NCBI RefSeq assembly: GCF_008923205.2
Contig: NZ_WBMS02000025.1
Span: 1 to 64,000 of the forward strand
Reading direction: 5' to 3'
Source: Actinomadura physcomitrii
GTDB lineage: Bacteria > Actinomycetota > Actinomycetes > Streptosporangiales > Streptosporangiaceae
DNA: 64,000 bases
Shown piece after piece: positions 17,486-26,219 of this stretch (its first letter is position 1; each line of letters starts with the position of its first letter). Made by a program: the position numbers and the translations under genes. The notes under the pieces are model-generated. The model did not search any database. It was not told where the DNA came from and was given only the letters and a program-made list of their open reading frames with translations.

Positions 17486-18085
17486 GTGGATCCGCTCGGC
17501 ATTAAAGGTACTTACTCCTTCACCCCCCGCGTACACGGTGACCAGCGGGGATCTTTCCATGAGTGGTTCCGGGACGACGCGCTGCGGACGGTCGCGGGAC
17601 ACGGGCTGACCCTGGCGCAGGCGAACTGCTCGGTGTCGTCCAAGGGCGCGCTGCGCGGCGTGCACTTCGCCGACGTCCCGCCCGGCCAGGCCAAGTACGT
17701 GACGTGCCTGCGCGGCGCGATCCTCGACGTCGTCGTCGACCTGCGCGTCGGGTCGCCCACGTTCGCGCAGTGGGAGGGCGTCCGGCTGGACGACGAGTCG
17801 CGCCGCTGCCTGTACGTCGCCGAAGGCGTCGGGCACGCGTTCATGGCGCTCACCGACGACGCGACGGTCATCTACCTGTGCTCGGAGCCGTACGCGCCGG
17901 ACCGCGAGCACGGCGTCCACCCGCTCGACCCGGAGATCGGCATCGAGTGGCCGGCCGGCATCGAGCCCGTCCTGTCCGGCAAGGACGCGCAGGCGCCGAC
18001 GCTCCAGGAGGCCCGCGACGCCGGGCTGCTGCCCTCCTACCAGGACTGCCTCGACCACTACGCCAAGCTCGGGCTGCCCGGCTGA
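17486..18085 (+). CDS. rfbC: dTDP-4-dehydrorhamnose 3,5-epimerase
   Basis: 199 aa from GTG 17486. It converts dTDP-4-keto-6-deoxyglucose to dTDP-4-keto-rhamnose, the third step of dTDP-L-rhamnose synthesis. The cupin core is clear: RGSFHEWFRDD, then NCSVSSKGALRGVHF with the catalytic His (about 60), LRGAILDVVVDLR, and the GVGHAFMAL segment with the second conserved His. Tyr residues of the lower pocket are present in VIYLCSEPY. The length is slightly longer than typical enzymes (about 180-185) because of a C-terminal extension. The 3' end overlaps rfbD by 28 bp in convergent arrangement. The other three pathway genes are on the opposite strand, just downstream. Confidence 0.9.
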   Translation: MDPLGIKGTYSFTPRVHGDQRGSFHEWFRDDALRTVAGHGLTLAQANCSVSSKGALRGVHFADVPPGQAKYVTCLRGAILDVVVDLRVGSPTFAQWEGVRLDDESRRCLYVAEGVGHAFMALTDDATVIYLCSEPYAPDREHGVHPLDPEIGIEWPAGIEPVLSGKDAQAPTLQEARDAGLLPSYQDCLDHYAKLGLPG

Positions 18086-18954
18086 CCCTCCGGCCTGCCC
18101 GGCCGGCCCTCCGGCCACGCGGCCGTGAGGGACGGCCAGGCGGCGCGCAGGGCGTCCCGCCAGTCACGCATGGGCGGCAGGCCCGCCGCCGCCCAGCGGC
18201 CGTGCCCGAGCACGCTGAACGCCGGACGCGGCGCGGGCCGCACGAACCTCTCGCTCGTCGTGGCCCGCACCCGCGCGGGGTCGTGGCCGAGCAGCGCGAA
18301 CACCTCGCGGGCGAGGCCGTACCAGGTCGTCCGGCCCGCGTTGGTGCCGTGGTAGGCGCCGGCGGGGGCGTCCGCGCGGGCCAGCGCGATGATCCGGCCG
18401 GCGAGGTCCCCGGTCCAGGTCGGCTGCCCGGCCTGGTCGTCGACCACGTCGACGGTGTCGCGCTCCCCCGCCAGCCGCGCCATCGTCCGGACGAAGCTGG
18501 GCCCGTTCGCCCCGTACAGCCAGGCCGTCCGCACCACGTAGCCGCGCTCGTACCCGAGCACCGCCGTCTCGCCGGCGAGCTTGGTGCGGCCGTAGGCGTT
18601 GACGGGCGCGGCCGGCGCGTCCTCGGGGTACGGCTCGGTGGCCGTGCCGTCGAACACGTAGTCGGTGGACACCTGGACGAGCTTCGCGCCGATCTCCGCG
18701 CATCCCGCGACGAGCGCCTCGACGGCGGTGCCGTTGACGGCCAGCGCCGCGTCCTCGCGGGTCTCGGCGTCGTCCACGGCCGTCCAGGCGGCGCAGTTCA
18801 CCACGGTCTCGGGCCGGTGCCGCCGCAGCGCCTCGCGGACGGCGGCCGCGTCGGTCAGGTCCAGCTCGGCGCGCCCCGGCGCCACCACGTCGTCGAGGCG
18901 CGCGACGACGTCGGCGCCGAGCATCCCGCCGGCCCCCGTGACCAGCCACGTCAC
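18058..18954 (-). CDS. rfbD: dTDP-4-dehydrorhamnose reductase
   Basis: 298 aa from GTG 18954. It carries out the last step of dTDP-L-rhamnose synthesis, NADPH reduction of dTDP-4-keto-rhamnose. A short-chain dehydrogenase fold is shown by the Rossmann loop TGAGGMLG (6-13), STDYVFDG (about 95-102) and the catalytic YxxxK in YGRTK. Downstream, RTAWLYG and QAGQPTWTGDLA are family signatures. A short C-terminal Pro/Gly/Glu-rich tail is unusual and overlaps the end of rfbC. It is the last gene of the minus-strand run rfbA-rfbB-rfbD, 13 nt after rfbB. Confidence 0.92.
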   Translation of the reverse strand: MTWLVTGAGGMLGADVVARLDDVVAPGRAELDLTDAAAVREALRRHRPETVVNCAAWTAVDDAETREDAALAVNGTAVEALVAGCAEIGAKLVQVSTDYVFDGTATEPYPEDAPAAPVNAYGRTKLAGETAVLGYERGYVVRTAWLYGANGPSFVRTMARLAGERDTVDVVDDQAGQPTWTGDLAGRIIALARADAPAGAYHGTNAGRTTWYGLAREVFALLGHDPARVRATTSERFVRPAPRPAFSVLGHGRWAAAGLPPMRDWRDALRAAWPSLTAAWPEGRPGRPEGQPGSPSLA

Positions 18955-18967
18955 CCTGCGGTCCGGT

Positions 18968-19969
18968 TCATCGGGCGTCCTCCGCGCGCTTCTTCAGCGG
19001 CTCCCACCAGGCGCGGTTCTTTTCGTACCAGCGGACCGTCTCGGCCAGGCCGTCCTCGAACGCCACTCGCGGCGCGTACCCGAGGGCCCGCAGCTTCGCG
19101 TCCGACAGCGAGTACCGGCGGTCGTGGCCCTTGCGGTCCTCGACGCGCTCGACCCTGTCCCAGCCGGCGCCGACCGCGTCCAGCAGCCGCCGCGTCAGCT
19201 CCAGGTTCGTCAGCTCCGCCGTGCCCGCGATGTGGTACACCTCACCGGGCTCGCCGCGCTCGGCGACGACCTGGATGCCGCGGCAGTGGTCGGCGGCGTG
19301 GATCCAGTCGCGGACGTTCCCGCCGTCCCCGTACAGCGGCACCGTCCGGCCGTCCAGCAGGTTCGTGGCGAACAGCGGGATGACCTTCTCCGGGTACTGG
19401 TACGGCCCGTAGTTGTTGCCGCAGCGGGTGATGCTGACCGGCAGCCCGTGCGTGCGCGCGTAGGCCCGCGCCATCATGTCGCCGCCCGCCTTCGCCGCCG
19501 AGTACGGCGAGTTCGGCGCGAGCGGCGCCTCCTCGTCCCAGGAGCCCTCGTCGATGCTGCCGTACACCTCGTCGGTCGACACCTGCACGACCCGCGGCGT
19601 CCCCGCGTCCAGGCACGCCTGCATCAGCGTCTGGACGCCGAGCACGTTCGTCCGCGCGAACTCCGCGCCGCTGGCGATCGACCGGTCCACGTGCGACTCG
19701 GCCGCGAAGTTCAGCACCACGTCATGCCCCGGCACCAGCTCCGCGAGCAGGTCCCCGTCGCAGATGTCGCCGTGGACGAACGTGAACCGCCCCTCGACGG
19801 GCTCCAGGTTCGCGAGGTTCCCGGCATAGGTCAGCTTGTCCAGGACGGTGATCTCGGCGCCGTCCCACGCGGGGAACGCCCCGGACGCCAGGTCCCGCAC
19901 GTACTGCGACCCGATGAACCCGGCCCCGCCCGTCACGAGGACGCGGGGGGCGCTGCTGCCGCCGCTCAA
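18968..19969 (-). CDS. rfbB: dTDP-glucose 4,6-dehydratase
   Basis: 333 aa, second step of dTDP-rhamnose synthesis, NAD-dependent. The open frame continues upstream inside rfbA, but homology begins only at VLVTGGAGFIGS (9-20). TTG 19969 is chosen because it overlaps the rfbA stop (TTGA) and leaves 8 residues before the Rossmann strand, giving the usual family length. Catalytic and signature elements are AAESHVDRSI, STDEVYG, YSAAKAGGD (YxxxK) and RCGNNYGPYQYPEKVIP. Translation is probably coupled to rfbA. If the start is not TTG, the nearest in-frame alternatives cut into or badly extend the fold. Confidence 0.9.
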   Translation of the reverse strand: MSGGSSAPRVLVTGGAGFIGSQYVRDLASGAFPAWDGAEITVLDKLTYAGNLANLEPVEGRFTFVHGDICDGDLLAELVPGHDVVLNFAAESHVDRSIASGAEFARTNVLGVQTLMQACLDAGTPRVVQVSTDEVYGSIDEGSWDEEAPLAPNSPYSAAKAGGDMMARAYARTHGLPVSITRCGNNYGPYQYPEKVIPLFATNLLDGRTVPLYGDGGNVRDWIHAADHCRGIQVVAERGEPGEVYHIAGTAELTNLELTRRLLDAVGAGWDRVERVEDRKGHDRRYSLSDAKLRALGYAPRVAFEDGLAETVRWYEKNRAWWEPLKKRAEDAR

Positions 19970-21033
19970 TTGCTGATCTGCACTTTGCTGTGATCTCCCA
20001 GGACGAGTCGGTGCGCCTTCGGCACCCGGGGGGCGGGGGTGACCTCGGCCTCGCGGCCGATGAGGGAGCACTCGATGCGGCCGACGCCGTCGATGGACGC
20101 GCCGCGCAGCACGATCGAGTACTCGATCTCGCTGTCCAGGACCGCGCAGTCGCGGTCGATGGAGGTGAACGGGCCGACGTAGGAGTCGCGGACGACCGAG
20201 CCGGCGCCGACGACGACCGGGCCGACGACGCGGGACCCGGTGACGCGCGCGCCCGCCTCCACCACGACCCGGCCGATCAGCTCGCTGGCCCCGTCCACCT
20301 CGCCCTCCACATGAGGTTCGACGCTCTCCAGGACGAGCCGGTTGACCTCCAGCATGTCGGTGACGTTCCCGGTGTCCTTCCAGTAGCCGGTGATCACCGT
20401 GGACTCGACCCGGTGGCCGTGGTCGATCAGCCACTGGATCGCGTCGGTGATCTCCAGCTCGCCGCGCGCGGACGGCTTCAGCTCTCCGACCGCCTCGTGC
20501 ACCGCCGCGCTGAACAGGTACACCCCGACCAGCGCCAGGTCGCTCTTCGGGACCTCCGGCTTCTCCTCCAGCGCGACGACGCGGCCGGCGCCGTCGAGCT
20601 CGGCGACGCCGAACGCGCGCGGGTCGGAGACGTGCGTCAGCATGATCTGCGCCTGCGGGCGCTCGGCGCGGAACCGGTCGACGAGCCCGTCGATGCCGCC
20701 GACGATGAAGTTGTCGCCGAGGTACATCACGAAGTCGTCGCCGCCGAGGTACTCGCGGGCGATGAGGACGGCGTGCGCCAGCCCGCGCGGGGCGTCCTGG
20801 CGCAGGTACGTCACGTCGAGGCCGAACGCCGAGCCGTCGCCGACGGCGCCGCGGATCTCCGCCTCGGTGTCGCCGACGACGATGCCGACCTCGCGGATCC
20901 CGGCGTCCCGGATCGCCTCCAGCCCGTAGAACAGCACGGGCTTGTTCGCCACCGGGACGAGCTGCTTCGCCGAGGTGTGGGTGATGGGGCGCAGCCGGGA
21001 CCCGGCCCCGCCCGCCAGCACGAGGGCCTTCAC
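19966..21033 (-). CDS. rfbA: Glucose-1-phosphate thymidylyltransferase, long (StrD-like) form
   Basis: 355 aa from GTG 21033. It makes dTDP-glucose from dTTP and glucose-1-phosphate and commits carbon to dTDP-rhamnose. The nucleotide-binding start LVLAGGAGSRLRPIT (4-18), TSAKQLVPVANKP and YLGDNF are diagnostic. After the transferase domain (about 240 residues) comes a left-handed beta-helix region with hexapeptide-like repeats (VGPVVVGAGSVVRDSYVGPF). This makes it the longer actinobacterial type seen with secondary-metabolite and cell-surface deoxysugar pathways, not the 290-aa RmlA. It is first in rfbA-rfbB-rfbD and 79 nt downstream of cysN. Confidence 0.9.
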   Translation of the reverse strand: MKALVLAGGAGSRLRPITHTSAKQLVPVANKPVLFYGLEAIRDAGIREVGIVVGDTEAEIRGAVGDGSAFGLDVTYLRQDAPRGLAHAVLIAREYLGGDDFVMYLGDNFIVGGIDGLVDRFRAERPQAQIMLTHVSDPRAFGVAELDGAGRVVALEEKPEVPKSDLALVGVYLFSAAVHEAVGELKPSARGELEITDAIQWLIDHGHRVESTVITGYWKDTGNVTDMLEVNRLVLESVEPHVEGEVDGASELIGRVVVEAGARVTGSRVVGPVVVGAGSVVRDSYVGPFTSIDRDCAVLDSEIEYSIVLRGASIDGVGRIECSLIGREAEVTPAPRVPKAHRLVLGDHSKVQISN

Positions 21034-21112
21034 CGGATCGCGGCCGGCACGGCGAGGACGGTGCTTCGGCCCTGGGGGGCGGGCAGGTGCACGGGGGGCT
21101 CCAAAAGGGTGC

Positions 21113-22450
21113 TTATCGGGCGCCGGTGATCATCCCGGCGCCGACGGTGTTGTTGGTGGCCTCGTCGATCAGGATGAACCCGCCGGTCAGCCGGTTGCGG
21201 TTGTAGTCGTCGACGAACAGCGGCTGCGTCACCCGCAGCGAGATCCGGCCGATCTCGTTCAGCCCGAGGCCCTCCGCCTGCTCGTCGCGGTGCAGCGTGT
21301 TGACGTCCAGCCGGTAGTGCAGCTCCTTCACCAGCGCCTTCGCGGTGCGGGTGGTGTGCTTGATGATCAGCTTGGCGCGCGGGGTGAGGACCCGGTCCGG
21401 GGTCATCCAGCACACCATCGCGTCCAGGTCCTGCGCGGCCTCCGGCCGGTTGTGCGGACGCGCGATCATGTCGCCGCGGGAGATGTCGATGTCGTCGGCG
21501 AGCCGCAGCGTCACCGACATCGGCGCGTACGCCTCCTCGACCGGCCCGTTCGGACCGTCGATGTGGGTGATCGTCGTGGTCAGCCCGGACGGCAGGTGCA
21601 CCACCTCGTCGCCCGGCTTCAGCACGCCGCCCGCGACCTGCCCCGCGTAGCCGCGGTAGTCGTGCAGCTCGGGGTCGGTGGAGGCGTGCGGCCGGATCAC
21701 GTACTGCACCGGGAACCGGACGTCGATCAGGTTGCGGTCCGAGGCGATGTGCACGTGCTCCAGATGGTGCAGCAACGACGACCCGTCGTACCACGGCATG
21801 TTCATGCTGCGCTCGACGACGTTGTCGCCGTGCAGCGCCGAGATCGGGATGAACGTCAGGTCCGAGACGTCCAGCTTGGAGGCGAAAGCGGTGAACTCGT
21901 CGACGATCCGCTCGTACACGGCCTGGTCGTAGTCCACCAGGTCCATCTTGTTGATCGCCACGACCAGGTGCGGGACCTGCAGCAGCGTGGTCAGGAACGC
22001 GTGCCGCCGGGACTGCTCCAGGATCCCCTTGCGGGCGTCCACCAGGATGATCGCCAGGTCGGCGGTGGACGCGCCCGTCACCATGTTCCGGGTGTACTGG
22101 ATGTGCCCGGGGGTGTCGGCGATGATGAACTTGCGGCGCGGCGTCGCGAAGTAGCGGTACGCCACGTCGATGGTGATGCCCTGCTCCCGCTCGGCGCGCA
22201 GGCCGTCGGTCAGCAGCGCGAGGTTGGTGTACTCCTCGCCGCGGTCGACGCTGGTCTTCTCGACCGACTCCAGCTGGTCCTCGAAGATCGACTTGGAGTC
22301 GAACAGCAGCCGCCCGATGAGGGTCGACTTGCCGTCGTCGACGCTGCCGGCCGTCGCGAACCGCAGCAGGTCCATGCCCTTGACCTGCTCGCTCTGGGCG
22401 GACCCGGTCTCGGCGGACGCGCTCGCTGCGGGCTCGATCGTGCTGGCCAT
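21113..22450 (-). CDS. cysN: Sulfate adenylyltransferase GTPase subunit CysN
   Basis: 445 aa from ATG 22450. It is the regulatory GTPase of ATP sulfurylase and, with CysD, makes APS from sulfate and ATP. Translation-factor-type GTPase motifs are intact: GSVDDGKST (35-43), the switch II DTPGH (112-116) and NKMD (167-170). Beta-barrel domains follow. There is no C-terminal APS kinase domain (no CysC fusion), so PAPS would need a separate kinase, not seen in this window. The start overlaps the cysD stop (TGATG), indicating coupled translation. It lies in the polysaccharide locus upstream of rfbA. Confidence 0.93.
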   Translation of the reverse strand: MASTIEPAASASAETGSAQSEQVKGMDLLRFATAGSVDDGKSTLIGRLLFDSKSIFEDQLESVEKTSVDRGEEYTNLALLTDGLRAEREQGITIDVAYRYFATPRRKFIIADTPGHIQYTRNMVTGASTADLAIILVDARKGILEQSRRHAFLTTLLQVPHLVVAINKMDLVDYDQAVYERIVDEFTAFASKLDVSDLTFIPISALHGDNVVERSMNMPWYDGSSLLHHLEHVHIASDRNLIDVRFPVQYVIRPHASTDPELHDYRGYAGQVAGGVLKPGDEVVHLPSGLTTTITHIDGPNGPVEEAYAPMSVTLRLADDIDISRGDMIARPHNRPEAAQDLDAMVCWMTPDRVLTPRAKLIIKHTTRTAKALVKELHYRLDVNTLHRDEQAEGLGLNEIGRISLRVTQPLFVDDYNRNRLTGGFILIDEATNNTVGAGMITGAR

Positions 22451-23367
22451 CAGAAGTAGCCCTCCTTCTTGCGGTCCTCCATGGCGGCCTCGCTGGTCCG
22501 GTCGTCGGCGCGGGTCTGGCCCCGCTCGGTGATCCGCGTCGCGGCGATCTCCGCGATCACCTCGTCCAGCGACGCGGCGTTCGACTTCACCGCGCCCGTG
22601 CAGGACGCGTCGCCGACCGTCCGGTACCGGACCGACGCCTCGAACTCCGGCTCGTCGTCACCGCGGTTCGCGAACCCCGTCTCGGCGTCCAGCAGCAGCC
22701 CGTCCCGCTCGAACACCCGCCGCGTGTGCGCGAAGTAGATCGGCGGCAGCTCCAGCTCCTCGCGCCGCACGTAGTCCCAGATGTCCAGCTCCGTCCAGTT
22801 CGACAGCGGGAACACCCGGACGTGCTCGCCCTGCGTGATCCGCGTGTTGAACAGGTTCCACAGCTCCGGACGCTGGTTCTTCGGATCCCACTGCCCGAAC
22901 TCGTCCCGGAACGACACCACGCGCTCCTTCGCGCGCGCCTTCTCCTCGTCGCGGCGCGCACCGCCGAACGCCGCGTCGAACCCGTGCTCCTCGATCGCGT
23001 CCAGCAGCGGCGTGATCTGCAGCCGGTTCCGCGACGCGCGGCGCCCCTTCTGCTCCGTCACCCGGCCGGAGTCGATCGCGTCCTGCACCGACGCCACGAT
23101 CAGCCGGACGCCGAGCTCGGCGACCCGCCGGTCGCGGAACTCCATCACCTCGGGGAAGTTGTGCCCGGTGTCGACGTGCATCACCGGGAACGGGATCGGC
23201 GCCGGCCAGAACGCCTTCTGGGCGAGGCGCAGCATCACGATGCTGTCCTTGCCGCCCGAGAACAGCAGCACGGGCCGCTCGAACTCGGCCGCCACCTCCC
23301 GGAAGATATGGATCGACTCGGCCTCGAGGACGTCCAACTGGGACAGCAGATAATCGCAACGCTGCAT
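22450..23367 (-). CDS. cysD: Sulfate adenylyltransferase catalytic subunit CysD
   Basis: 305 aa from ATG 23367 with a GGAGAG site. It is the ATP-pyrophosphatase-type subunit that adenylates sulfate. The PP-loop SGGKDS is at 37-42; other conserved parts are HVDTGHNFPEVMEFRD, GARRDEEKAR, and FPLSNWTELDIWDY. The C-terminus, with RTVGDASCTGAVKS, is standard. It is first in cysD-cysN. In free-living actinobacteria this pair can serve sulfur assimilation. Here no cysH, cysI or sulfate transporter is near, and a sulfotransferase and a PAP phosphatase are, so a role in sulfating glycans is plausible. Confidence 0.93.
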   Translation of the reverse strand: MQRCDYLLSQLDVLEAESIHIFREVAAEFERPVLLFSGGKDSIVMLRLAQKAFWPAPIPFPVMHVDTGHNFPEVMEFRDRRVAELGVRLIVASVQDAIDSGRVTEQKGRRASRNRLQITPLLDAIEEHGFDAAFGGARRDEEKARAKERVVSFRDEFGQWDPKNQRPELWNLFNTRITQGEHVRVFPLSNWTELDIWDYVRREELELPPIYFAHTRRVFERDGLLLDAETGFANRGDDEPEFEASVRYRTVGDASCTGAVKSNAASLDEVIAEIAATRITERGQTRADDRTSEAAMEDRKKEGYF

Positions 23368-23486
23368 GGTCTAGGGCTCTCTCCACGCTGTTCTGGCAGA
23401 TGCAACCGGTGGCACGGGACGGGCGCCCGCGCTTCCACCGGATCGAACGCCGGCCCGCCCGTGATCAATCCCGCCGGGCGAAGCGG

Positions 23487-24434
23487 TCAGTCGGGCAGGC
23501 TGTCGTTCAGTTCTCCGATGCCGGTCAGCAGCGTCGACGCCGACACGGGATGGCACACCAGGATATCCGGCAGCCTCGGGTCCTTCCGGTTGTACTCCAG
23601 CGGAGCGCCGTCGATCCGCGACGCGTGCGCACCCGCCGCCAGCGCCACCGCCGCCGGAGCCGCCGAGTCCCACTCGTACTGGCCGCCCGCGTGCACGTAG
23701 GCGTCCACCTCGCCGAGCAGCACCGCGGAGATCTTCGCCCCCGCCGACCCGATCGGCACCAGCTCCACGTCCAGGTCCAGCTTCCCCGCCAGCCGCTGCA
23801 CGAACTCCGGCGGCCGCGTCCGGCTCACCGCGATCCGCAGCTTCCCCGCGTCCGGCGCCGGCGCGTGCAGCGGAACCTCCCGCGGCAGCCCGCGGCGCGC
23901 CGCGCCGCTCCCCGCCGTCACCGGATCGGGCTCCCCGGCGTCGTGGCGGACGAGCGACGCCCCGCCCGTCGCGTCGGTCCGCAGTGTCAGGCCCTGCGCC
24001 GGCAGCGCCACCGCGCCCGCCGACAGCCGCCCCGCGCCCGCCGCGTCCCGCTCCCACAGCGCCACGTGGACCGCCCAGTCGCGGCGGCCCTCCTCGGAGA
24101 ACTCGCGGGTCCCGTCCAGCGGGTCGATGATCCACACGCGGGACGCCGACAGCCGCTCGGCCTCCCCGGTGTTGCGGGTCGGCGCCCGGTCGTCGCCCCG
24201 CGAGCGCTTGCCCGCCACCGACGAGCGGCCCTCCTCCGAGAGCACGGCGTCGCCGGGACAGCGCTCCGCCAGCGCCGCCATCAGGTACTCGTGCGACCGC
24301 AGGTCGCCGGTGTCCTTCAGGGCGCGCCCGTCGGCGAAGCCCACCTCGTCCCGCACGCCCAGCAGCAGCCGCCCCGCCGCCGCGGCGAGCTCCGCCGCCA
24401 GCGCGTGGTCGTCCGCCGCCGCTCTCTCGGTCAT
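23487..24434 (-). CDS. cysQ: 3'(2'),5'-bisphosphate nucleotidase, CysQ-like
   Basis: 315 aa from ATG 24434. An earlier ATG at 24488 would add 18 residues that the mycobacterial CysQ N-terminus lacks. It removes the 3'-phosphate of PAP, the by-product of PAPS-dependent sulfation, and in some enzymes of PAPS. Li-sensitive phosphatase motifs are visible: SEE, WIIDPLDGTREF (metal ligands), and GGQYEWDSAAP near the C-terminus. Two inserts rich in Arg, Gly and Asp (after SEEGRSS, and before LRIAVSRTRP) make it longer than the mycobacterial enzyme. It is 119 nt upstream of cysD on the same strand. Confidence 0.88.
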   Translation of the reverse strand: MTERAAADDHALAAELAAAAGRLLLGVRDEVGFADGRALKDTGDLRSHEYLMAALAERCPGDAVLSEEGRSSVAGKRSRGDDRAPTRNTGEAERLSASRVWIIDPLDGTREFSEEGRRDWAVHVALWERDAAGAGRLSAGAVALPAQGLTLRTDATGGASLVRHDAGEPDPVTAGSGAARRGLPREVPLHAPAPDAGKLRIAVSRTRPPEFVQRLAGKLDLDVELVPIGSAGAKISAVLLGEVDAYVHAGGQYEWDSAAPAAVALAAGAHASRIDGAPLEYNRKDPRLPDILVCHPVSASTLLTGIGELNDSLPD

Positions 24435-24565
24435 CCGTTGATCACATTCCCGACTCGACTGGTCTGCCCGGTCCACTTTCTCATGCATACCCCACGCCGC
24501 CCGGTGCCAGGGTCACGTCCCACCTGGCGAGACCGGGCGCACGGCGGGCCCCGCGGCGCGCTCCG

Positions 24566-26041
24566 TCAGTACGCGCCGGAACCGCGGAACACCGCCGACC
24601 ACGTCTTCCACATGATCTGCAGGTCCAGCGCCAGCGACCAGTTGTCCACGTACCGCAGGTCGAGCCGGACCGACTCGTCCCAGGTCAGGTCCGACCGGCC
24701 GCTGACCTGCCACAGCCCGGTCAGCCCCGGCTTCACCACCAGCCGCCGGTACACGTCGCCGCCGTACTGCGCGACCTCCTCCGGCAGCGGCGGACGCGGC
24801 CCCACCAGCGACATGTCGCCCCGCACCACGTTGAACAGCTGCGGCAGCTCGTCCAGCGAGTACCGGCGCAGCCACCGCCCCACCTTCGTGATCCGCGGAT
24901 CCTCCCGGATCTTGAACAGCACGCCGTCGTTCTCGTTCCGCTCCATCAGCGCGTTCTTGCGCGCCTCCGCGTCCTGCACCATCGTGCGGAACTTCAGCAC
25001 CGTGAACTCGCGGCCGCCGCGCCCGACCCGGACCTGCCTGAACATCACCGGACCCGCGCTCGTCACCTTGATCAGGAACGCGACCACCAGCATCAGCGGA
25101 CTCAGCAGCAGCAGCCCCGTCAGCGCCGCCGTCCGGTCGAACAGCCCCTTCAGCACCCGCCGGCCACCGTCCAGCTCCGGGTGCTCCACGTGCAGCAGCG
25201 GCAGCCCCGACACCGGACGGATCGAGATCCGCGGCCCCGTCACGTCCATCAGCGCCGGCGCCACCACCAGCTCCACGTCGTCGCGCTCGATCTGCCACGC
25301 CAGCCGGCGCAGCGCCACCCCGTCCATCTCCGGGCACGCCAGCACCGCCACCGAGTCCGCGCCGATCCGCTCCGCGACCGCCGCCGTCTGCCCGAAGTCG
25401 CCGAGCACCGGCACGCCCTCGATCTCGTGGACCGCGTCCTCGCCGGACGCCAGCGCCGGCGGCAGGCACACCGCCACGATGTCCATCCCGTGGTACCGCT
25501 TCTGCCGCAGCAGCCGGATCAGATCCGCGACGGACGTGCGGTGCCCCGCCACCACGACCCGCCGCATGCACTCGCCGTTCCACCGCTTGCGGTGCAGCCA
25601 CTTGCGCAGCCGGTACCGCGCGACCAGGTCCAGGAACGTGCCGAGCGGCATCGCCATCACGACGTACCCGCGCGCCACCTCCGTCTTGGTGGCGTACGCC
25701 AGGATCGCCAGCGTCGCGGTGAAGATGAACCCCGCGCGCAGGACGCCCTTGAACTCCTCGTAGCCCACCCCGATGTACCGCGGCTGGTACGCCCGGCACA
25801 GCGCCAGCATCGGGATCCACAGCACCGGCAGCGCCACCGTCAGCGCGACGTACGGCGCCGTCGGATCGCTCGGCACGCCCGGGAAGCGGAGCACGAACGC
25901 GATCACCCCGGCCGCGAGCATGCTGAAGAAATCGAGCCCGCCGGCGAACCGGCGGTACCATCCACTCCAGCTCTGCGCATCCGGGCGACGTTGCTCGTGG
26001 CGGATCGGTGACTCGGCCTGAACCTTGTCAACGACGGCCAT
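24566..26041 (-). CDS. Polyprenyl-phosphate sugar-1-phosphate transferase (priming glycosyltransferase)
   Basis: 491 aa from ATG 26041 with GAGG 4 nt before it. It starts lipid-linked repeat-unit synthesis by moving a sugar-1-phosphate to undecaprenyl phosphate. The N-terminal part has four to five membrane helices, then a nucleotide-binding-like soluble domain (about 160-290), one re-entrant helix (RTAALTGLLLLSPLMLVVAFLI), and the catalytic domain. That domain has KFRTM, DELPQLFNVVRGDMSLVGPRP and KPGLTGLWQVSGRSDLTW, with the Asp-Glu pair of PglC/WbaP enzymes. This WbaP/CpsE-type layout marks the Wzx/Wzy-type pathway. A flippase is not seen and may lie beyond the left edge. Confidence 0.9.
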   Translation of the reverse strand: MAVVDKVQAESPIRHEQRRPDAQSWSGWYRRFAGGLDFFSMLAAGVIAFVLRFPGVPSDPTAPYVALTVALPVLWIPMLALCRAYQPRYIGVGYEEFKGVLRAGFIFTATLAILAYATKTEVARGYVVMAMPLGTFLDLVARYRLRKWLHRKRWNGECMRRVVVAGHRTSVADLIRLLRQKRYHGMDIVAVCLPPALASGEDAVHEIEGVPVLGDFGQTAAVAERIGADSVAVLACPEMDGVALRRLAWQIERDDVELVVAPALMDVTGPRISIRPVSGLPLLHVEHPELDGGRRVLKGLFDRTAALTGLLLLSPLMLVVAFLIKVTSAGPVMFRQVRVGRGGREFTVLKFRTMVQDAEARKNALMERNENDGVLFKIREDPRITKVGRWLRRYSLDELPQLFNVVRGDMSLVGPRPPLPEEVAQYGGDVYRRLVVKPGLTGLWQVSGRSDLTWDESVRLDLRYVDNWSLALDLQIMWKTWSAVFRGSGAY

Positions 26042-26115
26042 ACGACCTCACCCAACCCATGTAACGCGCGCCCCGAAAAGCTCGATCCATCCCAGAGACG
26101 GTTGAACAACGCTCA

Positions 26116-26138
26116 AGGTTCACATAAAACCTGAACCT
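26116..26138. promoter_or_regulatory. Inverted repeat upstream of the priming transferase
   Basis: Perfect 7-bp arms AGGTTCA (26116-26122) and TGAACCT (26132-26138) around an AT-rich 9-nt spacer. They lie about 75 nt before the start codon at 26041 in an otherwise GC-rich stretch (26042-26219). It has the form of a dimeric regulator site, so it may control the polysaccharide locus. The regulator is unknown. Confidence 0.4.
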
Positions 26139-26219
26139 CATCCGCGCTGAATTTTACGGGCTTCCCTCCGTGTGCACCCCGCCACGGACCGCATCCGGCC
26201 GATCTCCGAAACCGCTCGT

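Noticed and set aside
19970..20434. N-terminal extension of the 4,6-dehydratase into rfbA
   Set aside because: The upstream frame is read from inside rfbA in another frame and has no homology to dehydratases. The TTG at 19969 fits the family length.
21113..24434. cysDNQ as part of ordinary sulfur assimilation only
   Set aside because: Not excluded, but cysH, sulfite reductase and transport genes are absent here, and a sulfotransferase is present. The glycan-sulfation reading is preferred and marked as inference.
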